This document shows positions 1 to 12,560 of a stretch of DNA of 64,000 nucleotides, one piece after another. The translations under genes were made by a program, and so were the position numbers. Numbering within the stretch: position 1 is the first letter of the stretch; every line of letters begins with the position of its first letter. Under the pieces are notes generated by a model. The model saw nothing but the letters and a program-made list of their open reading frames with translations. It was not told the DNA's origin and made no database searches. Source of the stretch: Zoroaster sp. YZ-2022 (Eukaryota > Echinodermata > Asteroidea > Forcipulatida > Zoroasteridae). The DNA is taken from the NCBI GenBank assembly GCA_029582265.1, contig CM055822.1, positions 8,321,700 to 8,385,699 on the forward strand, read 5' to 3'.

Positions 1-99
1 TATCCCTAAACTAAACAATTTTAACCCTTGATGAGAATGGGTTAAATGGGGTTAAATGGGTACCTGTGAGGGCAGAGTTGGTTGATTAGCTCTATATGC

Positions 100-270
100 G
101 CTGTAATGGCAGCAATTGAGCTGTATACTCCCCAGGGAGCTGAGATGGTTTCAGGAATGATTTATGAGCCTTATGAGCAGGGGTAATAATATAATGCGCC
201 TTGAGCACCACTCAGTTGGTGGATACGTGCGCTATATAAGTCCACACATTATTATTATTATTAAGAAGAG
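100..270. repeat. Dispersed repeat tail ending in (ATT)n
   Basis: The stretch ends in a cttgagcaccactc / gtgcgctatataag block followed by an ATT microsatellite. A similar gccttgagcgcc / gtgcgcgctaaaa block followed by (TTA)n occurs at 16135-16208, so this looks like the 3' end of a dispersed retroelement family. No coding sequence is seen. Family assignment is not possible by eye. Confidence 0.4.
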
Positions 271-291
271 AACCGTTGTATAGCTATAGGG

Positions 292-536
292 TCTTAAAAA
301 TGTTTGGCTCAGAGACAGACACGATCATGAATCTCATTCTTAAAAATGTTTGGCTCAGAGGCAGACACGATCATGAATCTCATTCTTAAAAATGTTTGGC
401 TCAGAGGCAGACACGATCATGAATCTCATTCTTAAAAATGTTTGGCTCAGAGGCAGACACGATCATGAATCTCATTCTTAAAAATGTTTAGCTCAGAGGC
501 AGACACGATCATGAATCTCATTCTTAAAAATGGCTC
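292..536. repeat. 46-bp minisatellite, about 5.3 copies
   Basis: A 46-bp unit containing aaaatgtttggctcagag and cacgatcatgaatctcat repeats from 292, with copies beginning near 338, 384, 430, 476 and a partial one near 522. Copies differ by single bases (agacagac versus gcagac; gttta versus gtttg). The array is near-homogeneous, so it is a recent expansion. No protein function is implied. Confidence 0.9.
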
Positions 537-1019
537 GGAAAAGAGCCGTTTGGTTTAAAATTATGTGGATGCCACGCTCTTATTATGCGTTGAGTTCTGC
601 CGATTGTGCGATGATTTGAAGGACCCAGTGAGACTGTCTACGATCCCTCTCATCTTTGATTTTGGTATGAACCAAGCTGACCCTACTGCTTTAGCTTGTG
701 CTAGTTGGGATTTCGCCGTGGTGAGCCTCGACTGGAATCAGGCGCGTTATGAGCCAGAGGTTGTTGGGGAGAGTGTTTTATTTTCGCCAAAATGGAGGAT
801 CAGGAACGTCTGGGGTTGGGGTGGAGGTTATAATTATTTGTGAGCTGAATTGTGCATGCATGCCTCGGTGGGGATTATCCCCCACCGAAACACCGCTTAA
901 AACAACACTTTATGTAACATTTTGTTTTATGTTATGATGACCCCACCTCAATTTGTTTAATTAACATATCGGCAGGCTCATGGGGGGTGTTGAATCCCCG
1001 ATGACCCCCCCATAGGTAC
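537..1019. other. No gene recognised
   Basis: Two short plus-strand open frames lie here (565-843 and 749-937) but neither shows a recognisable motif or a codon pattern I would trust. The segment may be the 3' part of the LINE remnant that follows on the minus strand. Confidence 0.4.
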
Positions 1020-2010
1020 ACCTGACTGCAATGTCCAGTTCCTCTGGAGAAAATGGACTGGCAAAGTGTGGCTTGTTTGGGTATTTTCGATTTGCGTTGT
1101 TTCTTTGTGGCTTTTGCTGGCTTTCCATTTAAGAGCAGCTGGTGAGCAACTTCGTTAGCTGTGGTGTTGTCATATTGGTCAGCTTTCTTTGGGTCATTGC
1201 TCAGCTAGCGAATGAAAGACCAGGATTTGTTGCTGTTTGTTATATCTGTTGATTCAACTAGAGCTTGCCATGATCTTTCGATGCTCTGATGATAGACTCA
1301 ATTAGTTTCTCATCCATATTGGAGGTTTCAGCAAAGGGTTTGTTTGGAACATTTGTTTGTACTCCTCATACAGATCTGTATTCTTAGGTGTAAGCCCTGT
1401 GACGTTATTCTTTTGCGGCACCGCGGGGATGTTTTTCCTTTAGATTTTCTTGACAAGCTTCACAGTTATCATAGTTCTCTGATCTTGGCTCAAGGCATGA
1501 GATTGCTGCATCTTTGATAAATTTACCCAGTCAGCCTTCTTAAAGTTGAAACGGCGTCTGAAAGGGCACTGTGACAGGATTGACAACCGCTTAACTTCAA
1601 TTCCACTGGGCGATGATGTGTTCTTGTATTGGATCCCAGACCATCTTTCTGCAAAGTTGAGCGATGCTAGGACTTGAAAAAGGCTAAGTCAGGGTTATAG
1701 CCTCTTTTCCATCGGGCAATGCTGAAGGAGCTGAGTAGCTTAGGGTCGTGGATGAGAATCAGTTGGTTTGCATCCATCCACTTCTCAACTTCTTCCCCAT
1801 CATAGTTTGTTTCTTTGTACCCCCATACCACATTGTGGCGCTGTGAAATCTCCTATCACTAACTGTGGCTTTTTAGATTGACTGAGTGAAGGATGGTTGA
1901 AACTGAAAGCACTGCCCGGCGGTTTATACACAGATGTTATTACGACTGTGCTAAGTTCACCTAATAATATTTCAATGTTATTGATCTCTGTCATTTCTCT
2001 GTGGTTTCAA
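1020..2010 (-). pseudogene. LINE remnant: endonuclease domain and linker
   Basis: Read on the minus strand, about 1640-1990 gives the C-terminal half of an AP-type endonuclease of a non-LTR retrotransposon: VYKPPGSAF, then KPQLVIGDF, then [18 protein letters not shown] and a final NPDLAF-type segment. Downstream of it (1020-1640) broken frames continue as the endonuclease-to-reverse-transcriptase linker. The frame is interrupted many times and no reverse transcriptase core follows. The retrotransposon nicked target DNA when active; this copy is dead. The family is probably CR1/Jockey-like, but clade assignment is uncertain. Confidence 0.7.
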
Positions 2011-2214
2011 TAATTGTTCGATTTCTGACATACTGCACTGTCATACTTCTCATGCGGTCTTTCAATTGCCAGATTCATGCTGGGCACTTCTGGGCGGTTA
2101 TTCTGTGATCCTCGGTGTGTCTCTTGAAGGCAAAGAACATCATTATGAATGAAAACGAACGGATCAGTATACACAACAATCGGTCTGGTCTGAGATCTCA
2201 AAAAACTTCAAAAT

Positions 2215-3130
2215 GCTTGAAACACAAAACCAGCTAGGCAAGACTCTCCTTTTCTATGGTTGAGTAATTTTGCTGATGTTTGTTTAATTTCTTAGAAAAA
2301 TAACAAACTGAATGATCAATTTTCTGACCATCTTCTTGTATGAAAATAGAACCAATGCCTACATCACTCACTCTACTGACAATTTAAAGGGCTTGGTGAA
2401 ATCTGGTGCCATCAAACTAGTTTGTTAGGTAGCATGGTTTTACTAGCTCAAATAATGTTTGGTTGCATTCATCGGACGAAATAAATTGTTATTCTTGCTG
2501 AGCAAATTTGTCAGCGAGCAACAACATCTGAAAAATTCCTACAGAATTTCTTGCCATCATCTATGTACACTTCCAGTGTTTGTCAAACCCTTGATCACAT
2601 CATTCATTAATCTTTGAAACGACGCAGGCGCATTTTTCAAACAAAAAGGAGGACCTTATAATGATATAACCCCTGAGGAGTCACAAAGCAGAAACTTGTT
2701 TTTACGAGGGTGAGAGGGACCTCTCCAATATCCCTTTAACAAATCAAAAGTACTCACAAACTTAGCTTCATCAACAAGATCAATACAATCATCTACTCTT
2801 GACAGTGGACATGTGTCAGATTTTGTCTCTCAATTAAAATCTAAAAGAATCAGTTTTTTGGTACCAAAATACAATGGTGAACTCAATTACTGTCACTTTC
2901 CTCTATAATATTAGTGTTTTTTATGTATTTAATCTCCTCATTAAAATGTTACTGCTTTAGTGGTCCCACTCTGGATGGGTTAATTTAATGGGCGTGGCAT
3001 CCCGTACATCGATATCATGAAATACAGTATCAGTTTTACCTGGAACATCGGGAAATAAATGTAAATACTGTTGCATTAGATCAGACAGTTCAGATTTCTG
3101 TTGGGAAGTCACATGACCTTTAGAACTTAT
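2215..3130 (-). pseudogene. Ty3/gypsy-type retrotransposon pol remnant (RT and RNase H)
   Basis: On the minus strand the order is as expected for Ty3/gypsy pol. A pre-RT segment lies near 3050 (DVPGKTD). The RT palm follows at about 2690-2730 (STFDLLKGYW) and 2590-2650 (KNAPASFQRLMNDVI). The RNase H start is at about 2240-2350 (GIGSIF, NKHQQNYSTIEKES). Frames are interrupted by stops and indels and the YxDD motif is not seen intact. It abuts the LINE endonuclease remnant at about 2010-2200, so one element has inserted into or been joined to the other. No LTRs were seen. Confidence 0.75.
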
Positions 3131-4555
3131 CACTCAAATTTAATAAAACCTTTTTTCAAGTTTTTCAATCTGAAACGGATGCCCGGAATGTCGAATGACT
3201 GTTCACCATCGAGTCGTTTTCTAACGAGCTTTTAGTGGCTGACCTGACAATGGCAACAGAGCAAGAACCGAAAGGATAATTATTATTCTCCGTTTTCTCA
3301 GACAACCATTTCTTTAACTAATTTCAATGGTCCCAGTCTTTGTTATTATCCATACAATAAGACCTAATCATAGACTTGAGTGTCTGGTGGAAACGACTCT
3401 ACACGACTCTACACGACTCTTACCGTGGTAACGATATTCACATAGTATGCCCTATCAAGCAGTTATAAAATGCAAGATCCATCAGAAATACTGCAAGCTG
3501 AACGCAGCTCTCAAAAAGGTTTTGAAAGAAACCTGTACCACCACCTATATCCATATTATTACAAGTGGGCACAACTCTATAAACTCTCATAAAAAGTACT
3601 ATGATCACTTTGTTTTATTAATAAATCATTTAGAAGATTATCAAACAATACACAATATAATAATTATTACAATATCATCGGGCCTATGATCTTTGTCAAA
3701 GGCGGACTCACATACCGAAAACAAAGTAACGGGTCTAAACGTAAGCACATTAAAGGGTTCCACTGGTTTCTAATGAAATTGTGTACATAGTACATGGGGT
3801 TAAAGGAATTTTAAAAAAAACAGATTCCCACATTAAGAAGTCCAAGTGAAATCAAATCACTAAATTTGTCCCAGACAAGCCCCTAATTCTGAGCACTAAA
3901 TGAACAAGGGCACGGCAGAAACAAAAGAGCGGCAAAGAAAAAGTAACCAGACATTTATAGAACAATAGTTATTTTATCAAAATAATAATTTAATAGGAGC
4001 ACAGTATGCAATCAATGGAAATCAATCAATTAAAAAGACCCTAAAAGTTCAATACAGTAACTGCGTTCCTTTGACCAGGGTTGTGTCGTGTTGGGGGCCA
4101 CTGGTACGTGGACAGCAAGGTATATGGTTCTTCGCTGGCTCGGTGTTGGAAGGTCTGAGCCCCTGGTTCTCTGGACCACTCTGGTACAGACTATATCCAC
4201 AAAGTGCCAAAACCTGGTCTGGTTTAGCTATCGTTGGAGAGTGTCATTACCGGCTGGTTCAAGCCATCAACGTGAAGAAGACAATTACAACGTGTAACTC
4301 ACTGCCTCTGCTGGTTGAGTCGTAGGGCCGACGCAAACCCGGCACTGCCTGGGCCAATTGATATATTTGTTTGTATTTTCACATCTGCACAACGTAATGA
4401 GCTTAAACTTAAAGGGGGACTGACATGGATTTAAATCAAACAGTTAAATATGTGATCGTTTTATTATTTTATATCAGTAAAAGATCAATACAATTTTTGT
4501 TTTGTGTTTTTATTGTTTTTGGAGTGTTATTTTCCATTGTAAAAATGCTCCCCCA
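3131..4555. other. No gene recognised
   Basis: AT-rich DNA with a triple acgactctac repeat at about 3398-3421. The plus-strand open frame at 4071-4325 is GC-richer than its surroundings but has no recognisable motif. No RNA gene was recognised. Confidence 0.4.
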
Positions 4556-4559
4556 CTTT

Positions 4560-4801
4560 TACGCCCCGCACGGAGGAGCTGTTCGTGACGTCATGTCGGG
4601 AAGAGAAATTCGGCTCAAAACTCGGCTCAAAATGATCGCTGCACAAAACTATGTGAGCCGATGGACCTGACCACTTTACCTTTGTCAGTCGAAATTTGCT
4701 CGTCAAATACGACGATTTTTGGGTCACTTAGGGAACAGATGAAGGCTAACACCGTCTTTGGTGGTGTTGCTGCATCCTGCAGAAACACATCTTCCAGGCA
4801 T
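4560..4801 (-). pseudogene. THAP-domain remnant
   Basis: The minus strand starting at the ATG at 4801 reads MPGRCVSAGCSN, then KDGVSLHLFPK, and after a frame change WSGPSAHIVLCSDHFEPSFE. This is the order of a THAP zinc finger (C2CH: the Cys pair in CVSAGC, a tryptophan, then the Cys-His of LCSDHF). THAP fingers bind DNA in P-element-type transposases and in host regulators. Three stop codons and a frameshift break the copy and no transposase catalytic domain follows. Whether it derives from a transposon or a host gene cannot be told. Confidence 0.7.
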
Positions 4802-5187
4802 TTTATTAGTTCCGGGAAAACAAAATCACGGAAGAATTAAATCGACGCTACGTGTGTGAAACGTTTGTATGTATATGTACATCATGTACACATCGGATCT
4901 TCCTGACCTTACATCACATATCTTATGCAAATGAAGCTTCCACCAAATACTTCAAACATTGTTTTTAAAATACTTGTACTCATAAATCAATTATTAAATA
5001 GGACACAGGTGGGTCTCAAAAACAATATTTTATTACAAAACGCCTTTAGTATACACACAATAAAGGATGTCAGTCCCCCTTTAACATAACAATATGCAAA
5101 CATATTCGTATTTGTTTTTATTATGGCATAACAAAATAAACGGGCTGTAATTATGTCAATCCCCTACTTTTGTGTTCTTTATCCTAG
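4802..5187. other. Intron-like sequence upstream of an LRR exon
   Basis: No coding signal. The last part (about 5125-5187, including aacaaaataaacgggct) is nearly the same as 37396-37448 upstream of another LRR exon, so it is duplicated intron ending in a pyrimidine-rich tract and AG. Confidence 0.6.
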
Positions 5188-5260
5188 AAATCTGGAGAAC
5201 AACAGAATTGAAGAACTTGCACTGGGAACATTTGCTGGGGCTGCCATGGTCTGATGTCTT
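5188..5260 (+). pseudogene. LRR exon, 73 bp, probably degenerate
   Basis: The segment lies between a tatcctag acceptor and a gtaagt donor and reads NLENNRIEELALGTFAGA, one leucine-rich repeat. Its two relatives at 36858 and 37449 are 72 bp; this one is 73 bp, so the last third is out of frame and runs into a stop (TGA). LRR repeats form extracellular ligand-binding solenoids. The following intron (from 5261) is a copy of that at 37521. Probably an exon of a dying LRR gene copy, or one with a base error. Confidence 0.6.
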
Positions 5261-8200
5261 GTAAGTTGTAATGTCCATGAATTTCATTCACATAGCATCA
5301 ATCCAACCGATTTCTCTTTACTTGATTTACGTCCAGAAACTATCTGAAATCTAAAATCAGATGAAATACGATCTTTATGTTTGCCATGGTCGAAATATTA
5401 TATACAGGCATGTTTGATTGTTTGTTGTTTTTAACCATTAATTACTTGTCCCACATCAACACTTGTCTATGCAGAAAACAAATCGCAATGCTCATTACTC
5501 CATTGTGTTGGTAAAGGACATCAGAAAATGCATAAAAACCAACCACAATTTTTGGACTGATTTACGTTTGATGTAGAAACTATGACAATGTTGTTTCACT
5601 GTTGTAACTGGCAATTTACTAACAAAAATAAACCAATTCATCAGAACATTGATATTTTACTCAAGGAAGTGAATATAAATGCTGTAAAAATTTAAATACT
5701 TCTCAAAATAATCGTGACAAACATGGTTTTTACAGTAAACATGTAGCGAAATTAGTTTAATGATGGGTCCCGTCATCAATTCATATTGAAGCTTTTAGTG
5801 AAATATAGCTTTGTGTCTGAGTCCACCATGTTTGGGACAAAGTGATACCGATACAACTAAAAAGGCACCCTAGGAAATGAAATAACCCCCCAAAGGAAAC
5901 ACAGAGGAACACAAAAAGATTAATTTTACAATATAATTTAATTATTACTAACAAATGACAAACTTACAATAAACATACAATTTAAGTAAATTTTAAATAA
6001 ATGATAAATTCAGAACAGTTGATTGTTGATCGTTGTGTAGTTGGCTGGTTAAGCGTGCGGCGTTGGCATGAAAATTCTCACTGGATAGAAACCCTTGCCA
6101 CGCATTGGCGAATGACGTCAGGTCCCCAGACGGCGTTTACTCCTAACTACCATGTAGTCGGCGTGCATGCTCCCACGTCCCAACCAGACCCCCAAAACCC
6201 CTAATTTTTTTTTTAAATCGACAGCTTAAGGGTTGTGGCGACTTAGCAACAGCTGATCTCCGGCAATCTCAACTCGGATGTCCCCAAACCATCTCGGCTA
6301 ACAGAGCCGGTATGTACCCAGAAAACGGCTGATCAGGCCGGTTTAGTGGAGCTCAGATCCGTACCCCAGGGTGGGGTCTCAGGCAGAGCCTCCAGTGCCC
6401 AAAGTCATCAAGCCGGTGGTCAGAAGCTGCTACGTGTCTTAAACCCCTTTACTTTTCTTTTAATACTACACTAATATATTGAATATTCATTTTTCCACAA
6501 ATTTGAATAAATATATCGATCCAGACCATGCGTGTTAAATCATGTGGGAATACCTTTGCATGTTTCGTAAAGCCAAATAAGAAATCAAATTCACAACAGA
6601 TTCTTCAGTAAAAAAAAATGTACCAAAATAAGAAGTAGCCCGCTGGGTCGTATGGGGTCTTTCAGGTTTCATGATCCAAAAAGTTGTTCTATTTCAACTC
6701 ATATTTCGGTATTTGGAAAGTTTGTTTTGAGTTAAAGAACAAAAACAACAACCAAAAGTTTCACTGGACATCCCTTGGCGATAAAACACAAGACAAGTGG
6801 TAATTTGGTGGTAGATGTTTTTCTATGTTTGTTTACACACAGAGTCAAAACGACGTAATCCAAATTTTTCCATTATAATGTGGATAAATTAATGTACTTT
6901 ATTCGTCTGTGCACAATACCATTAATACTACTATGTGTGAAGTGACATTTTGGGTTTGAGTGATATCTCACCGATGGAACAGAATATAACACATTACCCT
7001 GACTCTTCTTTCAGTCATGAAACTTCTTGGCTTTGCAATGTATAGATACACAGTGATGTGATGGTAAAAAATTTCCCTCATTATACCATTAAGATCAGTG
7101 TTCATTGGCATATTATTTAATACAATAATATAAGTAAAGGCCACTAACTACACAATTCTCTTGCAGTAAAAAGTTTCTTTGTGTTTCAGAGTGTTTTTAC
7201 ATTCTTAAAGTAAAGAGGAGCTCTAAGGTCAAATTCAGTTTTGCGATGCACTCATTTTCCAATAGATAGAGGTCCTTATGAAAGTGGACAACATATCACA
7301 AGTCTCTTATCTCACATTAAAACATTGTAAATATAGTATGCCATTGTTTGATTGATTACCTTCAGTGCGAAACAGTGCAAAACATCAGCGTCCACATACT
7401 AGGTCTGTACATTTTATTTTAAGGAGTTTTAGTTCAACATCCAATGACGTCACACTATGGGTCTGTACATTTTTGTACAAGGAGTTTTAGTTCATTCCTG
7501 AATCTCCATGACATTCAATCAAACAGCGTTAAATTTGACTTTTGACGAACGAAGAAAAAATCCTGTAGATGTTGACGAATCGAAAAATCTATGGAATTTA
7601 CAAACACAATTCGGACATCCAATGTTTCAAATTTTTTACAAATGGTATTATAAATAAAATGACATTTTACCATTTTAACGAGACAGAACTGTGATCACTC
7701 TAACTATCGATGGATTTTCAATGGACAGACCGGGCAGCTGCCATTATTTATGATCTGCACTGAAATAGTCTCAGATAAAATGACATTTACACCATTTAAC
7801 GTGAGTTGAGACTTTGTGATATTGTCACTATAGAACTATCTCGATGGTTACTGTGGACAGACCGGGCGGCCCACCGTGTGCCAGTCTAGTTCGTGCTGCA
7901 CTGCCCAAGGAAAACATAATAATTTGGGTTGCATTTGGGCCGACACTTTTCTGTCAGACGGCCCAGAATGTTGGGTCACGAATTTTTTTACCGACCAGAA
8001 TCGGATCATATTAACTTTGTTCCAATTTTCGGGTCAAAATTGAGTGTGTATTAACTTTCGGATCATTTTGATACAGGAAGTGTCCAGTTAAATATATATA
8101 CCTGGATTCCAGGTCAGATTAATTTTGGACCTGGAAGCCCCATTGTTTAAGAGATAGTAATAAAATTAAAAAACTCTGTAAAGTGAGGGCGCTGTTCAAT

Positions 8201-8372
8201 AGCTGCCACTTTTAATTTTTCTCTGCTGTAGTTTATATTTTATAATCGTAATTTACTACTGTGTGTTTAAGCCATCGATTATTGATTTGTGTTTGCTGTG
8301 TTTGGTAAGATATTTATGTGCTTTTTTTCATTGTGGTGGTTTTTCTTCACTGTTTGGTAGTTAATAGCTAGA
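5261..8372. other. Intron/intergenic DNA, no gene recognised
   Basis: The first 100 bases copy the intron at 37521-37610. A GC-richer block at 6230-6440 was inspected for RNA genes without success. Small local duplications occur at 7405-7500 (gtctgtacatttt and aaggagttttagttca twice) and at 7640-7745 versus 7775-7880 (ggacagaccgggc twice). Nothing else is recognised. Confidence 0.5.
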
Positions 8373-8556
8373 TCTTCTTCTTCTTCTTCTTCTTCTTCTT
8401 CTTCTTCTTCTTCTTCTTCTTCTTTCTTCTTCTTCTTCTTCTTCTTCTTCTTCTTTATTATCTTCTTCTTCTTCTTCTTCTTCTTCTTCTTCTTCTTCTT
8501 CTTCTTCTTCTTCTTCTTCTTCTTCTTCTTCTTCTTCTTCTTCTTCTTCTTCTTCC
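8373..8556. repeat. (TTC)n microsatellite
   Basis: About 180 bp of almost uninterrupted ttc/ctt triplets with two small interruptions near 8424 and 8455. It produces long artificial poly-Glu and poly-Lys frames on the minus strand that are not genes. On one strand it is a pure pyrimidine tract, the kind that can adopt H-DNA. Confidence 0.97.
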
Positions 8557-8639
8557 CCGCGTCTGTCCACAAAAAAAAAACATACCTGACTTCACATGCC
8601 AGACTTGAAACTTGGCATGTACTTAGAACTTAACAAGTA

Positions 8640-9760
8640 GATGAAACACGAGTTGTGAGTGACCCCCAATTTGACCTTAACTTCCTGACCAAACCGGAAG
8701 TCAAAGTTTGTAATATTTTAAACAAATCATATGTCTCAACAACCACAACAGGTAAATTGACATTTTGGCACCATTGGTATAGATCGTTAATTGTCAAACA
8801 AATTACAAAAAGGTGACCCCCCTAATTTGACCTTACTTCCTGTCAAACCGGAATTACAAAGTTTAACATTAAAAAAAAAATAATATCTCAACAACCACAA
8901 GAGGTAAATTCACAATTTTGTACCATTGTACAGACCGTTAATTGTCAAAAGATATTTACAAAAAGGTGATACCCTAATTTGACCTTACTTCCTGTGTCCA
9001 AACCGGAAGTCAAAGTTTAACATTAAAAAAAAACATATCTCAACAACCACAAGAGGTAATTTCACAATGTTTTGTACCATTGCACAGATCGTTAATTGTC
9101 ACAAAGAATATGTTACAAAAGGTGACCCCAATTTGACCTTACTTCCTGTCCAAACCGGAAGTCAATGTTTTAATATTTAAAAAAAAATCATATCTCAACA
9201 ACCACAAGAGGTAGAAATTCACATTTTTGCACCATTGTATAGATTGTTAATTGTCGAAAATATTTACACAAAGGTGACCCCAATTTGTGCCACTTTCTGT
9301 CCAAACCGGAAGTTAAAAGTTTAATATTTAAAATCACTATCTCATCAACCACAAGAGGAAAATTCACAGTTTATGCTCCATTGTACAGATTGTTTATTGT
9401 CAAAAATATTTACAAAATTGTGACCCTATTTTGACCTTACTTCCCTGTCCAAACCCGGAAGTCAAAGTTTAATATTAAAATCATATCTCAACTTAACCAC
9501 AAGAAGTAAATTCACATTTTTTGCACCATTGTATAGATTGTTAATTGTCGAAAAATATTTACAAAAAGGTGACCCCAATTTGACCTTACTTCCTGTGCAA
9601 ACCGGAAGTCAATGTTTAATATTTAAAAAAAATCATATCTCAACAACCACAAGAGGTAAATTCACAGTTTTTGCACCATTGTACAGATTTATTTAATTCT
9701 CAAAATATTTACAAAAACATGACCCCCCCAATTTGACCTTTACTTCCTCCCGAACACCTG
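8640..9760. repeat. Tandem repeat of about 150 bp, about 7-8 copies
   Basis: Landmarks such as ccaatttgaccttacttcc, aaaccggaagt, atctcaacaaccacaagagg and caccattgta recur in order about every 145-155 bp from 8660 to 9745. Copies have diverged by substitutions and small indels. No coding potential. Confidence 0.9.
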
Positions 9761-10199
9761 AGTGTTTGTCAATACAAACACCAATCTCTAGTTCATCTTG
9801 TTTGTGTTCAACACAAGTCACACCCAGTTCAATTCTTTGTTGACGCCGAGACTATATCAGAAATTGCTGCGTCTTTTGCAAGTATTATGTAACTTCACAT
9901 TTTCATACATTTCAGTCTCACTTTGTAGCGATCAAATCAGTTTGCCTCGATCATGGTATGGAGGCTGTGCCGTACAGGATTTAATTCCTCTAAAGGTGCC
10001 TCTAAGGTGCTAATTTTTAGAATTATTATTATTATTGTTATTAGCTAAATTATAACCCTTTAAACTGTTTCAATTTTCACAGAGAAGAGACAACACAATA
10101 ATGTTGAAGGATAACTGTAAATTAAACGAAACATACAATAAATGATCGTATGATTACATCATGCATTTATTTTATATTTTCGTAAAGTCACACATGTTT
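9761..10199. other. No gene recognised
   Basis: AT-rich DNA between two tandem arrays, with an (ATT)n stretch near 10023-10042. Nothing recognised. Confidence 0.4.
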
Positions 10200-10204
10200 A
10201 TAAA

Positions 10205-12560
10205 TGGGCAATTCCATGTCATGGACATTACGTTTTGGGACATTGTTAAAACTTTTACATGTCAGTTAAAAAAAAATATAAAGTTTTGATTGATTGTTTT
10301 GTGTTGGATACTTGTAACCTGTGTTCTAATACTTCAAATGATACTATGTCTTTTAAATAGTTTTTAATTAATTAATGAGGTATGAGTATGTGCAAACGAG
10401 CGTCATGGACATGTTACGAAAAACGGAAGTGAGTTTTACGAACAACACAATCAATTTTCAAAACTCTGTGAAGTTTAAGTTCCAAATTTTTCAAACACTT
10501 CATTTTTATTTTGTTAACAGGGAAACGGATTAACATAAAAATTCTATAACATTTTTAGGAACAACTTTCAACTTTCTCGTTTTACATGTTAATGAAGTGT
10601 CATGGACATTTACATTTTGGCATATTTTGGCGTCATGGACATTACGACCAACTTGTTTAATGGTACGTCATCTTATCACTGTTGTTTACATTATGCTCTT
10701 GTAACCCCACTTGCCTTTGATATATATATTACACATTGTCAAGTATCTCCTCTCTCTCCATTTGTAACCTCTCTCCACACATTTCTTGAACCCAGAACTC
10801 CCTTAGCATCTCACTGAAACCCCACCCTCATGAATCACCCCTTTTTGTACATTTACGCAAGTATAATTCTTTCCTTTGTATTGATTTACCATAGTTATCT
10901 TATCTTTTCCTTCCTAATTATCATTTGTTCCCAATTGTAATCCCCTCTTTGTTGTTTTATTTTACTCAAACTAATGTGATTGTTTTTCAACAGTAATATA
11001 GGAAGTGCTTGCAAAAAATGTAATATCCATGACGCTCGTTAGGACAATTGTAATTAATTAATTTTGTTTTTCATACATTAAAGGATTAGCCCCTAAAAAC
11101 TAGCTTTGCATATGAAGTCTCATAAAAATATCTCTTATTGGCTTTAGAGGTGAGGAAACTAAACGAGCCTCATTAGCCCTGAAAATAGCGTTATCATACA
11201 GTAAAACGTCTCAACAATTTAGAACAAGCACCTGCAGGTTTATGTTTTTAGTCATAACAATTTTAAAATATCTCTTTTTAATGCCTAACCAGGGGAGCAG
11301 ATTGAAAAGAAGTTGCATTGTATTATACATTTGCATATTAGGATCATTCCATTGTTTTAAAAGGTATATAAGCGAGGTATGTGTAATGTCCATGACAAAA
11401 AAAAATGCCATGTCCATATGACGCTCGTTAGGACAATTGTAATTAATTTTTTTTCTAATTTTCATACATTAAAGGATTGCAGCCCCTAAAACTAGCTTTG
11501 CATATGTAAGTCTCATTAAAAAATATCTCTTATTGTGGCTTTAGAGTGGGAAACTAAACGAGCACTCATTAGCCTGAAAATAGCGTTATCATACAGTAAA
11601 ACGTCTCAGCAATTTAGAACAAGCACCTCCAGTTTTACCATGTTTTTAGTCATAACAATTAAAAATATCTTTTATAATGTAACCAGAGGGAGCGGATTGA
11701 AAAGTTGCATTGTATTATTGCTTACATTTGCATATTAGGATCATTCCATTGTTTTTAAAAGGAGTATATAAGCCAGTATGTGTAATGTCCATGACAAAAA
11801 AATGTAATGTCCACATGACGCTCGTTAGGACAATTGTAATTAATTTTTTTAAATTTTCATACGATAAAGGATTAGCCCCTAAAAAACTAGCTTTGCATAT
11901 ATGAAGTCTCCATAAAAATATCTCTTATTGGCTTTAGGTGGGAAACTAAACAGAGCCTCATTAGCCTGAAAATAGCGTTATCCATACAGTAAAACGTCTC
12001 AACAATTTTCAGAACAAAGCACCTCCAGTTTTATGTTTTTAGTCATAAAAATTTAAAATATCTTTATATAAATGTAACCAGGGCGGATTGAAAAGTTGCA
12101 TTGTATTAACATTTGCATATTAGAGATCATTCCATTGTTTTAAAAGGGGCTATATAAGCGTTATATTGTGTAATGTGTAATGTCCATGACGTAATGTCCA
12201 TGACAAAAAAAAAACTGTAATGTCCATGACGCTCGTTAGGACAATGGTGTAATTAATTTTTTTAAATTTCATACATTAAAGGATTAGCCCCTAAAAACTA
12301 GCTTTTGCATGAAGTCTCATAAAAATATCTCTTATTAGCAGCTTTAAGAGTACTGGGAAACTAAACAGCGTAAAATGTCATGGACATTTACATTTCATAA
12401 ATGGTCAATTAAGGGCTAATTTAAACGAAGCCTCATTAGCCTGAAAATAGCGTTATCATAAAACGTCTCAACAATTTAGAACAAAGCACCTCCAGTTTTA
12501 TGTTTTTAGTCATAAGAAATTTGAAATATCTTTTATAAATGCGCCAACCAGGGGAGCGGA
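10205..12560. repeat. Tandem array of 385-410 bp units rich in GTCATGGACAT motifs
   Basis: Four successive units (anchors catgacgctcgttaggaca near 11030, 11418, 11815 and 12226) each carry the same order of blocks: ggattagcccctaaaa, tatctcttattgg, aatagcgttatc, acgtctcaacaattt, gcacctccagtttta, gtatataagc. The motif GTCATGGACAT or its complement ATGTCCATGAC recurs more than ten times, including scattered copies at 10217-10640 before the array. No protein is encoded. Probably a satellite or internally repetitive transposon. Confidence 0.85.

Noticed and set aside
6230..6440. GC-rich block as a possible 5S, tRNA or SINE head
   Set aside because: No convincing A/B box pair, cloverleaf or conserved rRNA sequence could be recognised.
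8279..8572. Long poly-Lys / poly-Glu frames on the minus strand
   Set aside because: Pure product of the (TTC)n microsatellite; no gene-like ends.
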